From the NCBI GenBank assembly GCA_017646785.1, contig JAGCLX010000136.1, positions 1-44,994 of the forward strand: 44,994 nucleotides of DNA, given 5' to 3'. This document shows, one piece after another, positions 34,150-42,911 of the stretch; within the stretch, counting starts at the first letter, position 1; every line of letters starts with the position of its first letter. The position numbers and the translations under genes were made by a program. The stretch is from Alistipes sp. Lineage in GTDB: Bacteria > Bacteroidota > Bacteroidia > Bacteroidales > Rikenellaceae. The notes beneath the pieces were generated by a model. It was not told the DNA's origin and ran no database searches. It was given only the letters and a program-made list of their open reading frames with translations.

Positions 34150-36645
34150 ATGAAACGACTACTCTTGGCTATCGCGGCCATTGCAACCATCATTACTGCC
34201 GAGGCACAGACACGCACGGAGCAACTTCTGGAGCGCGGTTGGCGTTTTACGCGCGAAGATAGCGCCGAGTTCACCTCTCCCGACTATGATGACAAGGCGT
34301 GGCAGGAGGTGACTATACCCCACGACTGGGCGATATACGGCCCCTTCAGCATACACAACGACCGCCAGAATGTAGCCATCACACAGGATGGACAAAAGGA
34401 GGCTATGGAGCATGCCGGACGTACGGGCGGTCTACCCTTTGTTGGCGTGGGCTGGTATCGTCTTGAGTTTGAAGCACCCTCATTCAAGGAGGGTAAGTGC
34501 GCTACGCTGATATTCGACGGCGCTATGAGTCACGCACGCGTGTATATAAATGGTATGGAGGTGGGCTACTGGCCCTACGGCTACAACTCCTTCCACTTCG
34601 ACGTCACCCCCTACATCAAGGCGGGTGAGGTAAACACCCTCGCCGTGCGCCTTGAGAATGAGAATGAGTCATCACGCTGGTATCCCGGCGCGGGCATATA
34701 CCGCAATGTGCACCTCGTAGTTACGGAAGATGCACACGTTCCCGTGTGGGGCACACAGCTTACGACACCCACAGTAACTCAGGAGTGGGCAAAGGTGGAG
34801 CTACGAACAAAGCTCACCACACCTGAGAACGCCGATAAGAGCATCTATCGCATCGTAACCGACATCATAAGTCCAACTGGCGAGGTGGTAGCCACAAATG
34901 AGGCTACGCTTAGCCGCTACGACAACACCCTCTTCGAGCAGGCGTTCGACATCGCAACGCCCGAACTATGGAGTGTGGATAGCCCTGTGCTATACTGCGC
35001 AAAATCAAAAATTTACGCAGGCAACGAGCTAAAGGATGAGTACTCTACACGCTTCGGCATTCGCACACTTGTGATTGTTCCCGAGGAGGGAATGTATATA
35101 AATGGTGAGATAGTGAAGTTCAAGGGCGTATGTAACCACCACGACCTTGGTCCTCTTGGTGCTGCGGTGAACGACGCCGCCATCCGCCGACAGATACGCA
35201 TAATGAAGGATATGGGCTGCAACGCTATACGCACCTCGCACAACATGCCAGCACCCGAGCTTGTGGAGGCGTGTGACGAGATGGGCATGATGCTTATGCT
35301 CGAGACCTTCGACGAGTGGAAGACACCCAAGCTCGCAAATGGCTACCACAAACACTTTGACGAGTGGGCAGAGCGCGACATGGTGAACCTCATCCACCAC
35401 TACCGCAACAATCCAAGTGTGGTGATGTGGTGCATAGGCAACGAGGTGCCCGACCAAGGTGATAAGATGTGGGGCCCCAAGCTCTCGCGCTTCTTGCAGG
35501 ATATCTGCCACCGCGAAGACCCCACGCGCTACGTAACACAGGGCATGGACCAGCCCCACAACGTCGTCTACAACAATATGGCAGCAATGATGGATGTGGC
35601 TGGCTTCAACTACCGACCCTGGCACTATGGCAATAGCTACCAAGCTCTGCCACAGCAGATTATACTTGGCACAGAGACCGCATCAACGGTAAGTAGCCGT
35701 GGCGTCTATAAGTTCCCCGTTGAGCGTCGCTCGATGGCTACATACGACGACCACCAGTCTTCATCATACGACGTGGAACACTGCGGATGGTCTAACCTTC
35801 CCGAGGATGACTGGATGTGGCACGAGGACTACGCATGCTGCATTGGCGAGTTCGTATGGACAGGCTTCGACTACCTCGGAGAGCCTACACCCTACTACAC
35901 CAACTGGCCAAGCCACTCATCACTCTTTGGCATCGTCGACCTTGCAGGACTACCCAAAGATCGTTACTACCTCTACCGCAGCCACTGGAACAAGGAGGTG
36001 GAGACACTCCACATACTTCCCCACTGGACATGGCCCGATCGCGAGGGTGAGGTGACCCCCATCTTCGTGTATACGAACTACCCCGCTGCCGAGTTGTTCA
36101 TAAATGGTGTAAGCCAAGGCATTCGCACAAAGGATAGATCGGTAACGCTCGAGAACTCTTGGGACGAGGAGTCGGAGAGGGCTCTAAAGCGTCAATCGCG
36201 CTATCGCTTAATGTGGATGGACACGAAGTATGAACCAGGTACAGTGAAGGTTGTGGCATACAACGAAGCGGGTGAGGCGGTAGCTGAGAGAGAGTTGAAG
36301 ACTGCTGGCAAGCCACACCACATAGAGCTATCTGTTGACCGCGCCACAATCAAGGCAAACGGCAAGGACTTGGCCTTTGTGACTGTGAGCGTAGTGGACA
36401 AGGATGGGAATCTCTGCCCCACAGCCGACAACCTCATTGAGTTTAACGTAGCGGGCGAGGGTCACTACCGCGCAGGTGCTAACGGCAACTCCGTGTCGCT
36501 GGAGCTCTTCCACGAGCCTCGCATGAAGGTGTTTAGTGGTATGATGACGGCTATCGTCGAGAGCAACGACACCCCAGGTAAGATAACCCTAACAGCTCGC
36601 TCTAAGGGACTTAAGAGCGCCAAGATAGTTATCAATAGCAAATAA
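34150..36645 (+). CDS. Secreted glycoside hydrolase family 2 (beta-galactosidase-like)
   Basis: 831 residues. Signal peptide 1-19 (cleavage near AEA|QT). Order: sugar-binding jellyroll (about 25-195, with WQEVTIPHDWAI and GVGWYR), immunoglobulin-like domain (about 200-305), catalytic barrel (about 310-600) with acid/base E432 in MWCIGNEVPDQ and nucleophile E509 in ILGTETAS, then DUF4982-like and C-terminal Ig-like domains. The family hydrolyses beta-galactosides, beta-mannosides or beta-glucuronides; the sequence is closest in style to Bacteroidota beta-galactosidases acting in the periplasm. No SusC/SusD pair is present, so this is not a complete polysaccharide utilisation locus. It lies 30 bases after the methyltransferase gene. 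Confidence 0.92.
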   Translation: MKRLLLAIAAIATIITAEAQTRTEQLLERGWRFTREDSAEFTSPDYDDKAWQEVTIPHDWAIYGPFSIHNDRQNVAITQDGQKEAMEHAGRTGGLPFVGVGWYRLEFEAPSFKEGKCATLIFDGAMSHARVYINGMEVGYWPYGYNSFHFDVTPYIKAGEVNTLAVRLENENESSRWYPGAGIYRNVHLVVTEDAHVPVWGTQLTTPTVTQEWAKVELRTKLTTPENADKSIYRIVTDIISPTGEVVATNEATLSRYDNTLFEQAFDIATPELWSVDSPVLYCAKSKIYAGNELKDEYSTRFGIRTLVIVPEEGMYINGEIVKFKGVCNHHDLGPLGAAVNDAAIRRQIRIMKDMGCNAIRTSHNMPAPELVEACDEMGMMLMLETFDEWKTPKLANGYHKHFDEWAERDMVNLIHHYRNNPSVVMWCIGNEVPDQGDKMWGPKLSRFLQDICHREDPTRYVTQGMDQPHNVVYNNMAAMMDVAGFNYRPWHYGNSYQALPQQIILGTETASTVSSRGVYKFPVERRSMATYDDHQSSSYDVEHCGWSNLPEDDWMWHEDYACCIGEFVWTGFDYLGEPTPYYTNWPSHSSLFGIVDLAGLPKDRYYLYRSHWNKEVETLHILPHWTWPDREGEVTPIFVYTNYPAAELFINGVSQGIRTKDRSVTLENSWDEESERALKRQSRYRLMWMDTKYEPGTVKVVAYNEAGEAVAERELKTAGKPHHIELSVDRATIKANGKDLAFVTVSVVDKDGNLCPTADNLIEFNVAGEGHYRAGANGNSVSLELFHEPRMKVFSGMMTAIVESNDTPGKITLTARSKGLKSAKIVINSK

Positions 36646-36659
36646 ACAAAAAACACATA

Positions 36660-37802
36660 ATGGACATGCAACTAATTAGAAAATTTATTTGGGCGAGCAT
36701 GAGTCTTGCCACGCTTATCCTCGTTGGCTGTGAGGGTGGCAGCGACACAGGCAACGCACCCATCTTGGAGCTCGACTGCTATGAGCTCGCCGTTACTGGT
36801 GGTGGTGGCAACATCATCCTCTACTACGCAGTTACCAACCCCGTGAAAAATGGCGTACCCAGAGCCAAGTCGAATGTCGACTGGATTACTCCTGGTGAGA
36901 TTACCGACTCTGAGATAGCACTCTTAGTCGCAGAGAGCGATGTTAACGAGGAGCGTTACGGCGTGATTACCATCGACTACCCCGGCGTGGAGAAGTCGGT
37001 GAAGGTGTACATCACACAGGACAAGCAGCTACTCAACAAGTTCTCGTTTAACGTTTCGGATATCACCTATAAGAGTTGCACCGTGGAGTATGTGCCATTG
37101 GACAAAAATCGCCCCTACATGGCCAATATCATCGACGCGGAGTACTTCAAGCAGTCGGGCATCACCGATGGCTCACTCTTTGTTGCCGCCGAGATGGAGA
37201 GCTATCTCGCCCTCGCACAGCGCAATAACATGACTCTTGAGGAGCTTATGTCGCGTGTGAGCCCACAGCTAATATACACTGGTAATGCGAAGCGAAGCTT
37301 CGTAGGCATGCAGCCAGGTGCTACGTACACCATATACAGCTATGGCATAGAGTTCGATGGTAACAGCTACACTATGACCACACCTCTACACAGCACCATC
37401 GTTGATATCCCCATGCCTGAGTTGTACGACATCACCTTCGACATTAACGTAATTACGGCAGGAGGCTCAGTGAACATAAGCATAACACCCGAAAACTGGA
37501 GTGGCTACTACGCTGTGCAGATAGCCCCCGAGGACTCTCTGCAGTATGTCCAACCCAACGAGCCCCTCACGGAGTATCACATCAAGGGCTTTGCGACAAA
37601 CTTCTACACACGCGCCCGCACAGCGATGAAGAGTGGCATCACTGCAGAGCAGTATCTTCGTTCAAACTGCTATGTAGGTAACCAGACATTAAATGTGCAG
37701 CTATCACCAGACAAGGATTATATGATTGTTGTCTTCGCCGTGGAGTCTAAGGATGGCGAGATTCCCGTCATGCGCTCTATGCCCTCAATAAAGTACCTAT
37801 AA
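36660..37802 (+). CDS. BACON-like lipoprotein, paralogue of next gene
   Basis: 380 residues from ATG 36660 (Met3 at 36666 also possible). Lipobox LVGC places the lipidated Cys at 24. An N-terminal Ig-like domain (about 35-122) resembles the BACON fold (LELDCYELAVTGGGGNIILYYAV, then VDWI and GVITIDYPGVEKSVKVYITQ). Two further modules follow; the last carries NWSGYYAVQIAPEDS, which recurs as SWEGYYAVQIIEDTE in the next gene. No catalytic motif is visible. It follows the GH2 gene by 14 bases and is probably exported to the cell surface together with it; a glycan- or protein-binding role is inferred only from BACON domains and context. Confidence 0.8.
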   Translation: MDMQLIRKFIWASMSLATLILVGCEGGSDTGNAPILELDCYELAVTGGGGNIILYYAVTNPVKNGVPRAKSNVDWITPGEITDSEIALLVAESDVNEERYGVITIDYPGVEKSVKVYITQDKQLLNKFSFNVSDITYKSCTVEYVPLDKNRPYMANIIDAEYFKQSGITDGSLFVAAEMESYLALAQRNNMTLEELMSRVSPQLIYTGNAKRSFVGMQPGATYTIYSYGIEFDGNSYTMTTPLHSTIVDIPMPELYDITFDINVITAGGSVNISITPENWSGYYAVQIAPEDSLQYVQPNEPLTEYHIKGFATNFYTRARTAMKSGITAEQYLRSNCYVGNQTLNVQLSPDKDYMIVVFAVESKDGEIPVMRSMPSIKYL

Positions 37803-37813
37803 CATAAGTCCTT

Positions 37814-39694
37814 ATGCGCCTCTGCACTATCCTATCCATTATTGCTGTGCTACTATGCTCATGCACAGAGCCCAACGAGGAGCAACGTCCCGCATTTGGC
37901 TTCACCCGCACGACTATAGAGGTGGCAGAGATAGGTGGTGACTATGAGGCAGGCTACACACTCAACGACACCATGGGCATAACCCCCGTGGCAGTCACCG
38001 AGGCAGAGTGGATAGCCGACATCGACAACAGCACCGTGGGCACAATACGCTTTAGGGTGCTACCCAACCTGGGCGACACACCGCGCGAGGCGACAATAAC
38101 ACTGCGACACACCTCCACAAAGGAGACACCCACATGCATCATAACACAGCCCGCAGGACCCGATACACACCTCGCGCTCGAGATTACGAAGCTCGACTAC
38201 TCGGAGTGCGAAGTGAGCATAACACCCCACAACGACGAACTACAATATATCGTCATGATGGCGGAGAAGAGCTACCTCACGGGGCTTAACATCAGCAATA
38301 CCGAGGAGCTTATCGAGGCAGACAGAAGCCTATTCAACAGCTACGTCGCCGGAGATAAGAGCCTTGAGGCCACCCTCGAGGAGGGTAACATTGCGATGCA
38401 GGGCAACGTAAAGAGGGTGTGGCAGGATCTTTCACCCGCACGCGAGTATGTGATTTATGCCTATGGCATCTACCTAAATGGCGATGTCTACGAGTGCATA
38501 ACCCCAGTAAGCCATATCCTTGTCGAGAAGCGCCTGCCCGAGCGTAGCACAGAGCTCTTCGAGGTGGATATCACAGCCGACGGCCCAGAGGTGACGTTCG
38601 ACGTTGCCCCTAAGAGCTGGGAGGGTTACTACGCTGTGCAGATTATAGAGGATACTGAGGCGGGATATGTCGAGCAGGGATTACCCTTCACCCCTGAGGC
38701 GGAGGAGGCTGTGGCCGAGGCATTCTTCCACATTGCCGACCACCTATACTACTTCGAGGAGATGGATGCCGAGGCTATCATGCAGCAGCTCGGCTATCGT
38801 GGCGACACGACCTTCTCAAAGACGCTGAACGCCAACCACAGATACATGGCTCTCATATACGCCATAGCATCTGACAATGGCAATGTGCCGATGGTGGTAT
38901 CACACCCCGAGGTCTACTACTTCACTACGGGCACCGTGGAGCGCTCGGAGATGACCTTCGAGGTATGCTTCGAGAATGTGCGTCCCCGCTCTGTGGATGT
39001 CACCATCACCCCCTCAAGCGACGAACCCTACACTGCGGTGCTTATGTATGCCAAGAACATGCCCACGGGAGATAAGCAGGAGCAGCTCGAGTATGTGATG
39101 AGCAAGTACGCGCCCTTCGAGCTCTCAGGAACATATATCGAGCATATCACACAGCTGCCCCCAGCCACCGAGTTTATATTGGCAGTATATGGCTACTACG
39201 CAGGGGCGGCGACCACCGACCTATTCATCTATCGCTTTGCGACGATGGAGGATGGCGAGGGCAAGAACTACATCACAGCGGTAGCCACCACAGCCTACGA
39301 CCTTGGAGAAGTGGCGGCTCTCGAGCCCTACTACGCATCCTTTGTGGGTTATGCCGACTACTTTATGTCTATTGACATCACCACCGCTACGCCCGCACCC
39401 GCGCTACACTTCGACATCTTCCGCAGCGATGTGACCACGGAGTATAGCCTCGAGGAGATACGCGAGGGACTCCTGGAGAGCTCCTACAGCTCCTCACCCG
39501 ACTGGGCGCTATGCACCTATGGCAATGAGTATGTCATCTGCGGCTTGGCCGAAGATAGCAATGGCTATGTGGGTGAATTATATGTATCCGAGCCCTTTGT
39601 TTTTGTGCGCGAGGATGTGGGTGATGCCGCACAATTTGTTGAGCTATACAGCGACTACGTAACACGAAGTGTGTTGAAACAGAGTATTTTTTAA
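37814..39694 (+). CDS. Larger BACON-like lipoprotein, tandem paralogue
   Basis: 626 residues. Lipobox LCSC, lipidated Cys17. An N-terminal BACON-like domain (about 28-110; TIEVAEIGGDYEAGYTL ... TCIITQPAG) is followed by repeated modules of about 130 residues beginning near 112, 228 and 370 that share the layout of the previous gene (LDYSECEVSITPHNDELQYIVMM; SWEGYYAVQI; VDVTITPSSDEPYTAVLMY). Each pairs a short beta start with a YG-containing strand (YAYGIYLNGDVYE, AVYGYYAGA). No enzymatic motif is visible. It starts 11 bases after its paralogue, so the pair arose by duplication and is probably co-expressed with the GH2 enzyme. The function is unknown. Confidence 0.78.
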   Translation: MRLCTILSIIAVLLCSCTEPNEEQRPAFGFTRTTIEVAEIGGDYEAGYTLNDTMGITPVAVTEAEWIADIDNSTVGTIRFRVLPNLGDTPREATITLRHTSTKETPTCIITQPAGPDTHLALEITKLDYSECEVSITPHNDELQYIVMMAEKSYLTGLNISNTEELIEADRSLFNSYVAGDKSLEATLEEGNIAMQGNVKRVWQDLSPAREYVIYAYGIYLNGDVYECITPVSHILVEKRLPERSTELFEVDITADGPEVTFDVAPKSWEGYYAVQIIEDTEAGYVEQGLPFTPEAEEAVAEAFFHIADHLYYFEEMDAEAIMQQLGYRGDTTFSKTLNANHRYMALIYAIASDNGNVPMVVSHPEVYYFTTGTVERSEMTFEVCFENVRPRSVDVTITPSSDEPYTAVLMYAKNMPTGDKQEQLEYVMSKYAPFELSGTYIEHITQLPPATEFILAVYGYYAGAATTDLFIYRFATMEDGEGKNYITAVATTAYDLGEVAALEPYYASFVGYADYFMSIDITTATPAPALHFDIFRSDVTTEYSLEEIREGLLESSYSSSPDWALCTYGNEYVICGLAEDSNGYVGELYVSEPFVFVREDVGDAAQFVELYSDYVTRSVLKQSIF

Positions 39695-39702
39695 TACATT
39701 TC

Positions 39703-39733
39703 TTTGTATAATAAAAATAATTGCATATCTTTG
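39703..39733 (+). promoter_or_regulatory. Promoter of rplS
   Basis: TTTG (39703-39706), a 19-base spacer and TATCTTTG (39726-39733) form a near-ideal Bacteroidota promoter directly after the preceding gene. It predicts a leader of about 165 bases before the rplS ATG. Confidence 0.85.
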
Positions 39734-39739
39734 CAGCTC

Positions 39740-39905
39740 GTATCAACCTCTTATAATGGGTGTAGGTGCAGTTTGTTAGCGTATGGGCTTGGTCTATATC
39801 GAGCGTTTTCCTGCGTAACAAGGATTATTGTCGAAGGTGACAATATGGTAGTGCCAACACAGCGATAATGTTGAGCGATAAACATTTAATTATTTTGTTG
39901 CAACA
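39740..39905 (+). ncRNA. Candidate rplS 5' leader RNA
   Basis: About 165 untranslated bases separate the promoter from rplS. They contain the hairpin TATTGTC/GACAATA (39826-39832 and 39839-39845) with loop GAAGGT, a smaller CAACA/TGTTG stem (39855-39859 and 39869-39873), and two copies of GCGATA around it. Ribosomal-protein leaders often bind the protein itself to regulate the operon; the length and structure suggest this here, but no known leader motif is recognised. Confidence 0.45.
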
Positions 39906-40280
39906 ATGAACAAAGATGCATTGATCAGACTCGTAAACGAGCAGATGTGGACAAAGGGCGAGAACGATGTGCCCAAGTTTGAGGCTGGTGATACTATCAC
40001 CGTAACTTATCGCATTGTCGAGGGTAACAAGGAGCGTCTTCAGAGCTTCCGTGGTGTAGTTATCCAGATTAAGGGTTCAGGCCGTACTAAGATGTTTACA
40101 ATCCGTAAGGTATCTAACGGTGTAGGCGTTGAGCGTATCTTCCCCTTGTACTCACCCCACATTGACAACATCGAGGTTAACAAGTATGGTGTTGTACGTC
40201 GTGCACGTATCTACTACTTGCGTGACCTTACAGGTAAGAAGGCTCGTATCAAGGAGCGTCGCATGAAGAAGAGCGAGTAA
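39906..40280 (+). CDS. rplS: 50S ribosomal protein L19
   Basis: 124 residues. Typical bL19 sequence: FEAGDTITVTYRIVEGNKERLQSFRGVVIQIKGSG region, then GVERIFPLYSPHIDNIEV and RARIYYLRDLTGKKARIKE. It sits at the 30S-50S interface of the ribosome. Codon use is that of a highly expressed gene. It is monocistronic, with a strong promoter, a long leader and a terminator; the usual neighbours rpsP, rimM and trmD are absent here. Confidence 0.97.
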   Translation: MNKDALIRLVNEQMWTKGENDVPKFEAGDTITVTYRIVEGNKERLQSFRGVVIQIKGSGRTKMFTIRKVSNGVGVERIFPLYSPHIDNIEVNKYGVVRRARIYYLRDLTGKKARIKERRMKKSE

Positions 40281-40306
40281 TTCTCGGTCTACTCATGATT
40301 AGAAAC

Positions 40307-40340
40307 AGGGACTATCCTCAATGGATAGTCCCTATTCTTT
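40307..40340. terminator. Terminator after rplS, shared with convergent operon
   Basis: AGGGACTATCC (40307-40317) pairs perfectly with GGATAGTCCCT (40323-40333) around a 5-base loop, followed by ATTCTTTT. Convergent with the minus-strand operon that ends at 40374, so it can serve both sides. Confidence 0.88.
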
Positions 40341-40373
40341 TACTCCTATATTGGCTCTTGCCCACGCGCTCAG

Positions 40374-41465
40374 CTATCTCTTTCTGAAAAACTTACGCTT
40401 TATCCATAGATAGTAACCCGTGAGTGGTAACGCTGCACCGAGCATCGCTGCCAAGAACCACAATATACGTGTGAGCATACCTCCCCAATTACCGACATGG
40501 ATAGAGTACACCCAGCCACGCACCTTACGACCATAGTCGGAGTCGGCATACTTCACTACGTCAGTAATCTCACCCGTACGGCCATCGAAGCTATAACTAT
40601 CTGCCGCGCGCTGGTTGCCCCACTTGTCACGCTTCACTGTCACTGAGCCATTCGATACCGTAACCTCGCTATACTCACCACACTCACTCGTTACAGCCTC
40701 AAGCGCATCCTGCCAACGGAGGTAGTTAGCATCACGACCACCTCTACTTATGGTATTACTATGATTGCCCTTGGTGCTCTCAACGCCCATGAGCGAATAG
40801 AAGCCCTTGCCATACCACTCGAAAGACCATGTAAGACCCGTAAGCGCCATAGCCAAGAGGAGCAACGTAGCGTAGACGCCACCCACAACATGTAGGTCGT
40901 ACCAGAAGCGGTGCCACCCCTTACGCAGCGTTATCTGCACACGATGTTTGAGCGCCTTGATGCTCTTTGGAAACCATAGCACGATACCCGTAAGGATGAT
41001 TATGACCATAAGTAGTGTGCTTGTACCAACAATCACCTTACCCCAGAACACAGCACCCTCATCCTCAGGGCGCTCATCCATAAGCCAGCGGTGCAGGCGG
41101 AACATATCCTTGAAGAACTCCACACGCCCAGGCTCACCCAGCACCTCACCAGTATACTGATCGACAAATATCGCGGCATGCTTAGGGGTGTTTATATTCA
41201 CCTTGTAGCTACGCGCAGCGTCATGCGATATTGTCACTCCTGTGATCCTACGCCCCTCCTCTAATGTGAGCTCTACCACGGCAACGATCTCCTCAAGGGG
41301 AAGCGTCTCGCTCTTAACCTCCTCAACATAGTAGTAGTCGCGCTGCACCATGCGCGTAATCTCCTTCTCGAAGATGAGCATAGCGCCCGTAAAGCAGGTG
41401 ATGGCTATAACCACGCCAAGTGGTATAGAGAGCCACACATGTGCTTGCTTAAAGAACTTACGCAT
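40374..41465 (-). CDS. xusC: PepSY-TM membrane protein (XusC-like reductase)
   Basis: 363 residues. Four membrane helices (about 11-33, 142-166, 196-218, 335-356) enclose periplasmic PepSY-type domains (ITGVTISHDAARSYKVNINTPKHAAIFVDQYTGEVLG region; second at about 255-320), with RLHRWLMDE and WYDLHVVGGVY carrying the His residues typical of this haem- or iron-related family. In Bacteroides thetaiotaomicron the equivalent, XusC, sits in the inner membrane and is thought to reduce or handle siderophore-bound iron. It is last in the operon, 6 bases after the DUF4374 lipoprotein. The xus name is assigned from operon order and family, not from direct proof. Confidence 0.85.
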   Translation of the reverse strand: MRKFFKQAHVWLSIPLGVVIAITCFTGAMLIFEKEITRMVQRDYYYVEEVKSETLPLEEIVAVVELTLEEGRRITGVTISHDAARSYKVNINTPKHAAIFVDQYTGEVLGEPGRVEFFKDMFRLHRWLMDERPEDEGAVFWGKVIVGTSTLLMVIIILTGIVLWFPKSIKALKHRVQITLRKGWHRFWYDLHVVGGVYATLLLLAMALTGLTWSFEWYGKGFYSLMGVESTKGNHSNTISRGGRDANYLRWQDALEAVTSECGEYSEVTVSNGSVTVKRDKWGNQRAADSYSFDGRTGEITDVVKYADSDYGRKVRGWVYSIHVGNWGGMLTRILWFLAAMLGAALPLTGYYLWIKRKFFRKR

Positions 41466-41471
41466 AGCGGC

Positions 41472-42887
41472 TTAGTTTATTGGAGTAAGGCGACCTATGC
41501 CGCCAATCTGTGTTGCCTCAACCGTAAGGCCCTTTGTTGCCACTGCCGTAGCGGCGTCGATAACGTATATCGCGGGGTAGTCGTCTGTAAGCGTCACAGC
41601 GATGTAGCACTTGCCATCCTCGCTATAGGGCGCAGTGCCGAAGCCAGAGATGCGCTCAGCAGAGGGAAGGCCCTCGACATAAGAGAGCGTAGCACTCTCT
41701 GCATCGAATATCGCGAGGCGCGATGCTTTCATCGTTGTGGCGGGTGCAAGAGGCATATCGTACATAAGCATCAAGAATTTATCGCCTCCGATATACCATG
41801 TGCGGAGGAAGGAGATGCCATTTGTAAGAGCCTCGATATTAACATAGTAGTTAGGGTCGAACTCCTCCGTGCCCGCCTTTATGCGCACCACACCCGCGGG
41901 GAGCGTGGTCTGCTGACGCTCGTCAGCCATAGTCTTGGCATACGAGGGCGAGAATACATAGACATCACCACTATCTGTTCTCCAAATCATCTGATAGTAC
42001 TGCGACTTGTTCCTGCCACACGCGTAGCTAATTTTATCCGTACGAATGAGTTTACGCTCCGCGAGGCTCTCATCCTCAAATATCGCAACCCAGCACTCAT
42101 CGGGATACTGAGTCCACTGTAACTCACCCTCCTTGTATGCTCCTGAGCCAGAGCCTCCCGCCTCGGTCTTTACAAGGTCAGCATAGCCCTCTCTAATCCA
42201 CTTACCACCCTCGGCTTTCACACCATACTGGCTCAAGCCCATGGGCACGGCAGCCGAGAAGATTTTGCCATCTACCTCCTCAATGCCCGCCAATGTCACG
42301 AACTCGCCATTGCCGAGGAAGTTCTCCGAGAGGTAGTGCTCCTCGAGGGTGTTGTTTGTGGCGTAGGTCTCGGCCTCAACATCGAGGTACGACACAAGGA
42401 ATGACTTGGGGATGTAGTCATTCTCATCTGCCCACTCGGCTGGGCCATCACCCGTAGAGAAGGTCATGATGTAGCGGTCGTATATACCGAAAGTCGTAAA
42501 TCGGCGCACGGCATACTCTGCTGGGCGCGCCTCAAGAGTGTAGTCGTCGTTCATAACGAATGAGCGTGTAGTGCCCGCATTACCCTGGTTATATGTTAGG
42601 CCATAGAGGTACTTATCTTTGTAAAATACCCAGTAGGATGCGCCATCGTTCACCAATCCGTCAGTCATGCCCACAACACCAGTATCAAGTGTAGAGGCTG
42701 TGACGAGGGCATTTGTGGTGTTACCCGTGAACGTACCCTCGGTAGCGAGGACATAGGGGCGCACAGCGTCGTTGTCCTGCGTGCCACCCACAGGGGTGTT
42801 TGTGTTTGTCTCACACGCCGCCAATGCTGACAGCACAATGATTGATAGTGTCGCTACCGACAATTTACGTAAAATCTTGTTAATCAT
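41472..42887 (-). CDS. xusB: DUF4374 surface lipoprotein (XusB-like siderophore binder)
   Basis: 471 residues. Lipobox LAAC, lipidated Cys25. The rest is a DUF4374 beta-propeller-type domain, seen as repeated strand groups ([72 protein letters not shown]). XusB of Bacteroides binds enterobactin-type siderophores at the cell surface and passes them to the TonB receptor XusA. Here it lies between a TonB receptor and a PepSY protein in the same order, which supports the assignment. Whether the ligand is enterobactin cannot be told. Confidence 0.87.
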   Translation of the reverse strand: MINKILRKLSVATLSIIVLSALAACETNTNTPVGGTQDNDAVRPYVLATEGTFTGNTTNALVTASTLDTGVVGMTDGLVNDGASYWVFYKDKYLYGLTYNQGNAGTTRSFVMNDDYTLEARPAEYAVRRFTTFGIYDRYIMTFSTGDGPAEWADENDYIPKSFLVSYLDVEAETYATNNTLEEHYLSENFLGNGEFVTLAGIEEVDGKIFSAAVPMGLSQYGVKAEGGKWIREGYADLVKTEAGGSGSGAYKEGELQWTQYPDECWVAIFEDESLAERKLIRTDKISYACGRNKSQYYQMIWRTDSGDVYVFSPSYAKTMADERQQTTLPAGVVRIKAGTEEFDPNYYVNIEALTNGISFLRTWYIGGDKFLMLMYDMPLAPATTMKASRLAIFDAESATLSYVEGLPSAERISGFGTAPYSEDGKCYIAVTLTDDYPAIYVIDAATAVATKGLTVEATQIGGIGRLTPIN

Positions 42888-42911
42888 AATGTTTTAGTTT
42901 ATTAATTATTA

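Noticed and set aside
39534..39821. 95-codon minus-strand frame across the rplS promoter region
   Set aside because: It overlaps the end of a real gene and the promoter/leader; no homology and no start signals.
39734..39905. Possible tRNA or small RNA gene in the rplS leader
   Set aside because: No cloverleaf, TPsiC arm or CCA end can be formed; the stems seen are short and fit an mRNA leader.
41439..42122. 227-codon open frame on the plus strand
   Set aside because: Antisense to the DUF4374 lipoprotein gene; composition (Cys/His/Arg-rich) indicates a shadow.
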